NCBI GenBank assembly: GCA_009780035.1
Contig: WRAU01000004.1
Location: 1 to 64,000, forward strand
Origin: Alphaproteobacteria bacterium
Lineage (GTDB): Bacteria; Pseudomonadota; Alphaproteobacteria; WRAU01; Hepatincolaceae
DNA: 64,000 nt
Reading direction: 5' to 3'
Shown: piece after piece, positions 43,678-54,500 of the stretch
How the letters are laid out: each line of letters begins with the position of its first letter
How positions within the stretch are numbered: the stretch's first letter is position 1
Position numbers and translations under genes: made by a program
Notes under the pieces: generated by a model
The model's database searches: none
Told to the model about the DNA's origin: nothing
What the model saw: the letters and a program-made list of their open reading frames with translations, nothing else

Positions 43678-44784
43678 GTGAATAATGTGCTAATATTAGA
43701 AAATTTTAAAGTTGCTAATTTTAAGAATTTTAAAGAATTTAATTTAGATCATCTTAAGAATCTTACGGTATTAATTGGTTCTAACGGCGTAGGAAAATCT
43801 AATTTTTTATCAATAATAGACCTTATATCCAGTGCATTTCACGATGGAATCATCGCTTACCTTAGGGCAAAAGGACTTCAGTTTCAAGACTGCATCCATC
43901 AATGGAATCTTGAAAGTAAAATCAGTCTGTATTTAAAATTTAAAGATACTGTTGAGAATCTTTCTTATTCCTATGAATTTACTTTAGAATATGAGGTTAA
44001 CAAAGGCTTTAAAATTATTGATGAAAAATTCACTAATAGCGATGGCACTTCTAAAAGCTATAACAATAAAGATTTTACTGTGCTGAATTTAAAAGGAGGC
44101 TTCTCTCTATCGAAAGAAGAACAGATAGTTAAAGATTTTCTCTCAAATGTGGTCGGCTACAGTTTTTACAGCACTAATTTATTTAGTAATACTCTGCAGA
44201 TTGTTGATAAAAACAATACTAGAACCCTAGAAAGCAATGCTTCTAATATGGCATCGCTGCTGTATTTGTTAAAATCAAAATATACGGTAAGCTATAAAAG
44301 AATCGTTGATACATTAAAACTTATAGTTAAATCTTTTGAAGATTTTTATTTCGTGGAAGAAGGGCATAATATCCTCTTAAAATTTAAAATGCAGAATAAT
44401 AAATACCCGGTTGCGCTTAAGAGTTTATCTGACGGCACAATTAGATTTATTATTTTAAGTTTATTATTAAATTTACCGCTTAACTTAAGGGCTTCGCTGA
44501 TTCTGCTAGAAGAGCCGGAAGTATCGCTTCACCCTTTAGCCATAGATGTTCTAGGAGATTTAATAGAATCTTATTCGCAGGATTCGCAAATTATGATTGC
44601 TACCCAGTCTCCTTATATTTTAAATAAACTAAATATAGAAGATGTTTATGTTCTTAATTATAATGTTGATAAAAACGAGACGGAAATTAAAAACATTCGC
44701 AATGGTCAGCTTAAGGAATGGCTGGAAAAATACTCATTAGGCGAGTTGTGGATGATGAATCTTTTCGGCGGAGGTCCTTTATAA
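43678..44784 (+). CDS. AAA/ABC-type ATPase (AAA15/AAA21-like) of a two-gene system
   Basis: A soluble ATPase of the RecF/OLD-like branch. The N-terminal FKVANFKNFKEFNLDHLKNLTVLIG leads to Walker A GSNGVGKSN (about residue 35 from this start). Near the C-terminus are a signature-like LKSLSDGTIRF, Walker B SLILLEEPEVSLHP and a switch region MIATQSPYIL. No nuclease domain is attached; the partner gene, one base downstream, encodes a DUF4276 protein with TOPRIM-like motifs. Such ATPase plus TOPRIM-like pairs resemble known anti-phage systems of the PARIS/OLD type. The frame extends up to TTG 43630. I prefer GTG 43678 because conservation starts just after it, though no clear Shine-Dalgarno decides. 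Confidence 0.82.
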   Translation: MNNVLILENFKVANFKNFKEFNLDHLKNLTVLIGSNGVGKSNFLSIIDLISSAFHDGIIAYLRAKGLQFQDCIHQWNLESKISLYLKFKDTVENLSYSYEFTLEYEVNKGFKIIDEKFTNSDGTSKSYNNKDFTVLNLKGGFSLSKEEQIVKDFLSNVVGYSFYSTNLFSNTLQIVDKNNTRTLESNASNMASLLYLLKSKYTVSYKRIVDTLKLIVKSFEDFYFVEEGHNILLKFKMQNNKYPVALKSLSDGTIRFIILSLLLNLPLNLRASLILLEEPEVSLHPLAIDVLGDLIESYSQDSQIMIATQSPYILNKLNIEDVYVLNYNVDKNETEIKNIRNGQLKEWLEKYSLGELWMMNLFGGGPL

Positions 44785-44785
44785 A

Positions 44786-45424
44786 ATGACCAAAGAGATA
44801 ACTCTGGGAATTTCTGTTGAAGGGCAGACAGAGGCTTATTTTGCAAAATATGTCCTTGCCAGGTATTTAAAAAATTTTAATATAAATTTAGCCGATCCTC
44901 TAATTCTTGGCGGCAATGTAAATATTCCTAGAATTGAAAGTATTCTTTACTTAATGTCAAGCAACTATGATTATGTTACTACTTTATACGATTTTTACGG
45001 CTTTGAGGGGCAGAATATTGGGGAAACTAAAGAAAGCCTCTGTGAACGAATCAAAACCAGCGGTGTTTTAAAAACCCGCAGCAATATTATTCCCTATATT
45101 CAAATGTATGAGTTCGAGGCTTTATTATTCTCAGATCTAAATATTTTATGCAAATATATGGATGATGATCCTGCCGTTGTTCAAAAATATATAGAATTAT
45201 TCCAAGCGAATCTTGGAGGAGCTAAACCAGAGCAGGTTAATAATAGTATTCTTACCGCTCCTTCAAAAAGAATCCATGCAATTTTTAAGCGGTATAAAAA
45301 AAGCATTTACGGCTATACAATCGCACAGGAAATAGGGATTCATAAAATTAGAGAAATGTGTCCTAACTTTAGCAATTGGCTTGAAAATCTTATAAATCTA
45401 GCGCAAGAAGAAAATTTATCTTAG
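44786..45424 (+). CDS. DUF4276 protein, TOPRIM-like partner of the ATPase
   Basis: A 212-residue soluble protein. It opens with LGISVEGQTEAYFAKYVL, where the VEG-x-TE motif provides the first TOPRIM-type Glu, and continues with YDYVTTLYDFYGFEG, a DxY/DxD-like second metal site, and IPYIQMYEFEALLFSD, the DUF4276 signature. The C-terminus is helical (PSKRIHAIFKRYKKSIYG). DUF4276 proteins are regularly next to AAA ATPases. A metal-dependent nuclease that the ATPase holds or triggers on phage infection is an inference. Start codon is one base after the ATPase stop, so the two are translationally coupled. Confidence 0.8.
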   Translation: MTKEITLGISVEGQTEAYFAKYVLARYLKNFNINLADPLILGGNVNIPRIESILYLMSSNYDYVTTLYDFYGFEGQNIGETKESLCERIKTSGVLKTRSNIIPYIQMYEFEALLFSDLNILCKYMDDDPAVVQKYIELFQANLGGAKPEQVNNSILTAPSKRIHAIFKRYKKSIYGYTIAQEIGIHKIREMCPNFSNWLENLINLAQEENLS

Positions 45425-45484
45425 CATTTTATTCTTAGGACGCACAATTTAATAGCAATAAAATATAAAGATATGGAATTTCTA

Positions 45485-45514
45485 TTGTTAATCTTCTATT
45501 TTTTTGTGTATAGT
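45485..45514 (+). promoter_or_regulatory. Promoter of the second giant RTX gene
   Basis: TTGTTA (45485-45490) and TATAGT (45509-45514) are 18 bases apart, about 50 bases before the ATG at 45564. The -10 region reads GTGTATAGTAA, exactly as in the promoter at 57257-57285, suggesting a common element for these envelope genes. Confidence 0.5.
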
Positions 45515-45563
45515 AAAATTTAATTATATTATGTATGAAGAATAATTTATTAAAGGGCGTTAA

Positions 45564-48500
45564 ATGGCAAACTCAGTAACATACAATACAGATGCAATTC
45601 AAGTTCAAGATCCTAGAAAAGAAAATGTGGTTATTTACGCACATCCTGGAGATAAAATCAATATAGGTTTTGATATTTCGGCACTTAGAGTTGAGGTTGT
45701 GAACGGCGATTTAGTAATTAAAACTCTGGGCGGCGGCAGCATAACCATTGCCAATTATTCAATTATGGCATTGCAAGAAATAGCTCCTTTAATTGTAGAT
45801 TCGCTATCGCATCAATATGCTTTTGCCGATTTTCTTAACTCTAGCCCAACTGCAGCTGCAGCTATAACTTCAACCGATAATCCAGATTCTTTCGTGGTGA
45901 ACCGAGTAGTTTCAACGCCGAAATCAGTTGTTTCCGGCGATTACCTTACCAGCGGTGAAACATTTTTACAAAATAATGAATATTCTACAAGAAAATTAGT
46001 TGGCATGGTAGATGTTGATGAACAGCATCCCATTTTGGCACAGGATGTCAGCCTGTCTCCTTATATGATGCTAAGATTATATCCAGATGGCGTTGCTCCC
46101 TATGATGCTCAGGTTGTTTATAGATATAACGGCAGAACTTTGTTAAATCAAGAAGAGCCAAGCACGCTTCCAGTTATAACTAGAAATACCAACCCTCGTT
46201 CTAATCCTATATATGGAACCAAAGAAACTTTCTCTACGCCAACTTTAGAAGATGGCAATGTATTCCAAGTAGTTAATACAATTGCCGGCGGCGGTAATAT
46301 TGTGGGCAACGATTATTCTGTTTACCAATATAGTCCGCAAGTTTTAGATTATTCTTCTATGGGCGGCAATATTTTATACAGAGCATATACAGGCAATCAA
46401 ATTGTTAGGGGTTTGCAGTTATATTTAACAGATGCCAATGCTTCACTTAGCAATATCTTAATTCAAAATGTTCCGGAAGGAGTGGTTTTCCAATCTACAG
46501 ATTCTACAGAAGTTCAGCCTTTAGGCAATGGAATGTTTTTTATACTTCCTAAAGCACAGTCTCAATCCATAGATTTATATTTTGCTTACAACGAAGCCAG
46601 TGCTATAGATAGCTATGGCAATCCAATTGGCTTGAAAGATATAATGCAGCAGGTTTCAGTTCAAATTGAGGGTTATAATGCTAAGTATCAGCAGCTGGTA
46701 TTAGGAAGAACTGAGCTTACTTTAGATTTTAGACAAGTTCGTTCGGACGGAGATCTTAATAACTTTTCAATGTATAATACTTATACCTATTCAACGCTTT
46801 TTGATCCTCTTATCGTTCGTGCAACTCATTTTGATGATGATGTTTACGGCGGTGTTGTAAATCATACCTATGATACCTTAGACGGCAACGATACTTTCCA
46901 CAGCGGCACAGGAAACGACACCGTATATTTAGGAGAAGGTGATGATACCTATATTTACAACTGGGGAAATGACTGGGCAGACGGTAAAGCAACTATGGGC
47001 AGCGCCGGCAATCCGCAAATGGTAGGGGTTGATGCCATTAGATTCGATCACAATGCCTATACTTATGCCAATGGAAATTATGTTTTTAATTCAGCTATTG
47101 CTATTAGCTTTAATAACGGTGTAGTTCATGTTAAAAACACGGCAGTGAATCCTTCTGGGAAAGTTGATAACTCTAATTCAACATTTCAAAACTTTGATGA
47201 ATTATATTTAGAAGAAGATACAGGTGTATCGGCTAATCAAAATAATACTATAGATATTAGCTCTACTGCAGGGTTTAGAGGTTTTAAAATTTATAGTGGC
47301 GGGCATGTCGGCGATGGCGCTACAGACGGCACTTCTGAAGATACTCTTAATATACACAGTTCTGCGCTAATTAGTTTTGATGATGCTGTCGGTGCTTTTA
47401 TTTCTACTGTATCAACAAGACTTAATGCTAGGGCTGCTAGTGATTTTGATGCTACTCAGAATATTTATTTCGGCTTATACGATTATAACGGTGTAAGCAA
47501 TTATTTCCGCACTATTAACGGGTTAAACGGTAACTTTACTTTCTTGGCATCTAATGAGAAAAACTTCAATGTTGTGTTTAATGGCAATAGTGCCGGCAAG
47601 CATACTTTAGATTTTTCTTTAATTACAGGCAACGGAGTAGTTTTTGATGCAAACAGCGGTATCACTACTTACGGCAACAGTTCAGATATTATAAAAGTAA
47701 TAAATGGTATTTTCATAGGCACAGACGCTGATGATCAAATTTATGCAAGCGGCATCGGCTCTATGGAATATTATGGGCACGCTACATCTTCTTCTGCTTC
47801 AAACGGGGGCAACGAATATGTTTCCTATGAAAGATGGGGAGGCGATGGTTCTGGAAAAGGCGTTAGCATAAATTATCTTACAGAACTTTCTTCAGGATAT
47901 ATTGAGGTTATTAAACCTAATGCCGCAGATAAAGATAAACTATATTATATAAACGATGTTAGAGCCTCACAGTTTAATGATACATTCATACTAGCTTATA
48001 GCGGATCATATGTTATTGATGGCTTTGACGGAACTGAAGATACACTTGATTATAGTAAAGACTCCGCAGGTTCTGGAGGCATAATTGTTAATATTAATAG
48101 TATGAACACCGGCAGCAGCCCATTCGGCGCAAGCGGACGCACCGATAAGGGCACTCAGTTTGACGATTTCCAAAATATCAATAAAATTATTGGAACAAGC
48201 GGCGATGATAAATTTTATATAGATGGACCGCAATCTACCAACATGTTTTACGAAGGCGGCGGCGGCTATGATACTATCTTCTATGATGGCAACAATATAC
48301 CTTCTGATGTATTCATCACTTATACTTTTTCTGGCACTGGCGGAACTTTGGTAAAAAATACTAGCAGTGGACAGTTTACAGATAAATTAACAGGATTCTC
48401 TGAAGTAACAGCAACAAATAATGACGACGCTTTTATAACAAGCGATGATAGCTGGCGGAATGGAAATGTTCAGTATTATGGAGGCAAAAGCAATTGGACT

Positions 48501-51500
48501 GCAGGCGTTCTTATTACCGAAAACGGCAGTAGTTTAGTAGGAGCAGGTGATGTTTTATATTTAGATTATGATGTTGGTGTTGTAGATATTAGATCGCTTG
48601 AACTTAAGTTCCATGATATTGATACTCTTAGATTAAGCAATCAATATGGCGGAACTGTTGAATCCAGTGATACATACTCATTCAATAATATTTGGGGCGG
48701 CACAGGAGCTACTGCAAAAAATTTCTTTAATGCCAGCGGTGCTTCTAGTCAAATTACCTTTGATATATCTAATAATGTTGCTAATATTGGTGGATTGTCT
48801 CTTTATAACTTTACTACTTTGCGGGGATCTGATGTCGGCACAATATTTAATGTATTGTTCGACCCTAGCAGCGGCGTAATACAAAACTATACTTTCCTTG
48901 GCGGCGATGCTATAGATACTTTAAGTTATGAAGGCAATACAGCAGGACATACGCCGGCTACGATAGATTTAGTTTTTGATTTCGGCAACAATAGTGTTGA
49001 TGATCCTAACAATCCTACTAGCTCTGTCCAAAAATATAATCACGGCACTATTCCATCCAGAGCCTTAATTGGCACCGATTATTTCTCGGGTATTGAAAAT
49101 TTTGTCGGCGGCGATGGCGATGATGTTTTTAAATTAAATCCAAACAATACTACTTATAATATAGATGGCGGTGAAGGGTTTAATACCGTATCTTTTGTGA
49201 ATTATTTCACATCGGTTAGTTCTGCAAATATTAATGTTAATGCTTATACAAGAATTCGAAGATTCGAACTTACTAATTTTAACGATGTATGGACTATTAC
49301 AAACAGTTTAGCCAATAGTGATATTTCTGGCGGCGGCGGTATAGATACTGTTCAGGTAGATCCAAATGTTACCTCAGTGGTTTATAATGTTGGTATTATT
49401 GATGCCAGTTCAAACAAACCTTATGTAGAGCTAATATTAGGCAGCGGCAATGTTCATAAGCTAACATTCTTCGAGGTGTTTACAGGAACACAATCTGGGT
49501 CTGATACTGTAAATATGGAATCTATTGATAACGCCGATCTTTCTACCAACAGCAACTTATATTTTGTTTTAAATGATGCTACTGTTAACTATAATCAAAA
49601 CGGAACTTTTGATAATCAAGGATTAATCCTAAATTTATTTGGCGTTAATACTACAGTTTTTACTAATGTTGAAGCGACTATGTCTATCGTTAAAAAGAAT
49701 AACGCAACCGATTATTTTAATGGGGTTTCGCAAGTTAATCTTGGCGGCGGAGATAATATAATCCATATAGATCTTACTGTTCCAGTGGGTTCTTATAACG
49801 GGTTAAGCATTAATGCTGGCAGCGGCGGCAATAACACTATAGATGTTTCTGACGACGGCGGCAGAGATTTAATTTTTGATAATACTGCAGGAGGAGGTTC
49901 GTTTACATTAGGCACTTCATTAGCTACGCATACTTTTAATATTACAAACTGGAATACATTAATAACAGGTGAAGGCAGCGATACCTTTATACTAGGTGCG
50001 GCTACAAATAACTTAAATATAGATGCCGGTAATGGTAGAAATATTTTAGATCTTTCAGCCTTCACTACCAATTTAGATGTTGTTTTTACAGAATTTCAAA
50101 GAAATATTACTGTAGCTCAAGGTGCTTCTACTATTGTAAACTATATCGGCAACGAGGAAGATACTATAAAAACAGGAAGCGGCGATGAAAAGTTCATGGC
50201 TATTTCTGCCAATTCATATACTATAGATGGCGGCGGCGGCAACAACTCTATTGATTATAGCCAAGCCGTAGATTCTTCTGGCTTTGTTTTTAATTTATAT
50301 ATAGATACAGCTAATAATCACCCTAATTTTTGGGTAGTAAAAGGAACTACTGGCAATACCGATCAGCTTCTAAATATTCAATCTATATCAGGATCAACTA
50401 AAGACGATGTCTTTAATATAGATTTTAACTCTGGAATTACCAGCATAGATGGCGGCAGCGGAGCAAACAAGCTAGAAATTAAATCTACTACAACTTCAGG
50501 CTATACTTTTGATTTAGATAACAATATATTATACGAAAATTCTAATCCTTCTCAAACAATAGGATTTGCTCATTTTGACATACTAACCGGCTCGGTGTCA
50601 GATGATACTTTCATTTTAACTGATGATCGCATTCTATCTTTACGGGGTTCTGTAGATGGCGGCAGCGGCGGCAACGATACTCTTGATATAAACCTTAAAG
50701 ATGCAAACCAGGACGTTGTAGATTTATATGCAGATTTATCAGCCGGATATATTTATAGAAAAAATGCCGATAACTCTCCTAATCTTAACGATTTCCTTGC
50801 CGTTAAAAATATTAATAATATTAAACTCGGTGATGGCGATGATCTTATAGTTTTCAGTAAAAGTATGGCCGGCGGCAATTTTTCTATAGATGCCGGTGCG
50901 GGTAATAACTACCTGTCTTTTGAAAGGGTTAATAATGCTTTAACTGGCACACTAAATGATATGCTTGCATCATTCGGTAATATTAATGTTGCGTCAACCG
51001 GAGGGACTCTAGGCTATAGGCTTACTAACTTTGCTGATTACCTAGAAGTTGATTCTAACAATAACGATCTTTTAGTAGATGGCGGCTATGGTAACGATAC
51101 TATAGATTACACAAGAGTTTCAGATAATATTAAAATAGATTATAGCGTTCCTAGTTCTGTTCCTGGTCAAATTATCGTAAGCAGAGGAACCCATACCGAT
51201 ACCCTGCTTAACTTTAATAAATTTGTTTTAGGTGCAGGAAATAATACTGTTATTGCCGGCGATTCGTCTATAGATGTAAATTTCGGCTCGGGCAGCGGTA
51301 CTAACACAATATCTTATGAAGAATTTGTTAGCAATAGCGGCGTAATTGCCAACCTAGCAGCCGGAACAGTTTGGAAAACACTAACTAATGGTCAGGGCGT
51401 GTTAGATAGAATCACTAACTTTACTAAATTTATAGATTCTCAAGGCGATGATTTAATATTAGCTTCAAATAATGTTAAAGAAATTCAAAGCAACTGGGGC

Positions 51501-54500
51501 AACGATGTTCTTAATCTTACAAGATTAACCTCTACATCTACCGTAGTTTATGCCTCTAATGCTTCTTTATCGAATATTTCTAACGGTTCGGGAATTAGCT
51601 TTAACCTTACTTACGATACTGCGCTTAATCCAAATGCTACCGCTCATATGATGGGGCGTATAATTTTCGGCGATTTTAATTCCACAGTAAAAACTGCCAC
51701 TGTTGAAGGCAGAACATACAACGGTGCTGCTGGCTATACAAATACTTTAGATTATAGCACCGTAAGCAGCGGCACAGGTATTTATGTGAATATTCAATAC
51801 GGCACAGTAGAAGAAAACAACAATCCAGGGAATCCTCCAACTGGCGGCAATAAGGATACTTTTACGAACTTTAATGCAATAGTAGGCACTAATTACGACG
51901 ATAACATTCAAGGCTTAAATGCTAGCAGCACCATCAGCCTAGATTTACAAGGCGGTGATGATACCATATCATTTACAGGCTCATCAAGCGCCCTAACCGG
52001 CATTGAAATAGATGGCAGCGGCAACCTTAGCATGAGCACAATTACTGTTAACAAAACAAGCGGTTCGCTTATTACTGGGGCGACTAATTTTGATGATTCT
52101 TTCTTCGTTACCGATATGAATCTCTTCAACCCGTCTGTATCTGGCGGTGTTAATGGCAACGGCGGTAATGATACGCTAGATTTTTCTAAAATTACTTCTG
52201 GGGTAACCTTTACAATCGGCGATGTTTATAGCTTTAAATTGCAGAATTTTAATACTTATAACTTTACCTCAGGCAACGATAATATTACTTGGTCTTACGA
52301 TCCCAGCACTAATGGGCGTATTTATGTGCCAAGCCGCTTGAATTTCGGCACTGGAAATGATACTTTCCATTTAAATGTAGATAATATTGCCGGCGGCACT
52401 ATGGCTTATAATCAAGATGGCTCTGCGAATGCTTTCCTTAGCATTATTTACAACGGTGTTTCTGTGTTGGTAGATATTATTAACCTAGATACTTTAATGG
52501 TAGATTCATCCAGCAGTATTTCTTTAGATTCATACCGCGGTATTTTTAGCGGCGGCACTTATGCCACTGGTGCAGATGTTTTTGCAGGTAATGTTATTAT
52601 TAATTCTAATATTTCTTTTACAAACGGTATTAATTTAGACATCCGCAATTATAACGATAATGGAAGTGCTACCGGCAGTGCGTTTAATTTTGATTCTTCA
52701 TCTATTATTGCCGATATAAACTCCGTTACTTTTTCCAATATGGGAGGCATAGCAAATATAGCAACAGCAAGACCATCAGTTGCTATTAATGTCAGCACTG
52801 CTCAAAACAGAGATGTTGCCATACGCTTTAACAACGCTGTAGATTTTACGGCTACTGGCGCTCTTACTGCCAGTTCGCTTACTCTTGTTGGCAATACTCT
52901 TACCGCTCAGTTTACTAATTCTGGCGCTACAGGGCTTAATCAGGCTTTCTCTACTACTGGAATTTCTACATCTTCTTTAGCTATAGATAGCGGCACATTC
53001 GCTGTGCAGTCTTCTTCTAACCTTTCTATTTTTAATAATATTTATGTTAGTCAAGGCGCTTCTGCTCTTACAATTGATTTCTCCGGCTATGGCGGTCAGC
53101 ATGGTATTATTGGCGGCGACGACTGGAGGCTTGCTAGCAATGCTGGTAAAACAGTTCTTAACGGCTCGCTTTCAAATGCTTTTTCTATAGTTTTTGATAC
53201 TGCAGCTGCTTCGGCTAATACTTCTATTGTTTTATCGGCTACCAACGATACTCTTGCACTAGATCAAGATATTACTCTATTCCAATCAGGAATTACCTTT
53301 AATGGTTCTGGCGGGCAGAATACTATCAGCATTACTAATGCTAATTCCGGCGGTGCCATTGCCAATGTTGAATCCGGCGGTATTTACATGATTTCTTCCG
53401 GCAACGATAATGTTGCAGGTGCTCCTTTTGCTAGCTCTATTGCTAATGCCAATATGTCTGGCTTTGATTACAGCAATTTCCAAATTGTTGATATGTCTGA
53501 TTCAGCTGTTGCTTCTGGGCTTAATAATTCTAATATTATTAACATCATTCTTGATCCTAGCTCTACCCTTCGTGAAATTATTGCCCCTCACGCCAGAGCT
53601 GCTTCTACTACTGAAAACACTATGCCGCGCTCTATAATTAACGGTGCCGGCTGGTCTTCTGGAGGCGGTATGGCAGGTGTTCAGGGCGGTTTTTCTAACG
53701 GCGGCACATTTGTTGCTTCTTTCATTAATGAAATTAACGATCCTAATACTATGAACCGTATGATGCAGGTGCAGGCTCAGTATCAGGAATCTTCTACATC
53801 ATACCTCTTTAATGTAAACAATATCCAATCTATTTTCGGTAAACGTGGTGATTCCGATAATGTTATCTTTGGTGCCCTTAATACTAGCCAGTTTAATTCT
53901 TTGGTTTCTCAGTTTAACAATGGGCAGTATAGCTATTCTACTGGTTCTAATGCCCAAAATGCTATTAATAGAGAGAGCTACCTTTATCTTGATTTAGAGT
54001 TTGCTAGAGATGAAACAGGAAGTACAGGTAATAACTCTCAAACTGATAATGCATCTTCACCACAAGATATTATCGATTTTTCTTCTTGGCAGATATTTGA
54101 TCCTAATAATAGTTTTGTTGATTTTATGATTGCTGGCGCTAGGGGTGATGGCAGCAATAATGGTCTTCATATGTGGGCTGTTGGCAGTTTCGATGAAAGT
54201 AATGATGGTGCTACTAACCCTATTATGATGGTTCGTGCAGCGGGCAACCAGCATTTTATACTTCCGCAAACTAGATTCTATTGGGGAGCTTCTTCAGCTT
54301 ATTATGCTGGTAAAGTTTATACCTTAGAAATGCCTAATTCTTCTGATAGAAATATCTATGGTATATACGATGCTCTTAGAGGTAATATTACTCAAGGCAG
54401 CCAATATAATTGGAACATGCTTGTAGATAGTATTGGCACTACTAATGTTTCTAGCAACATTACTACCATTGGTTTTACTACTTTTTATCTTGATAACAAC

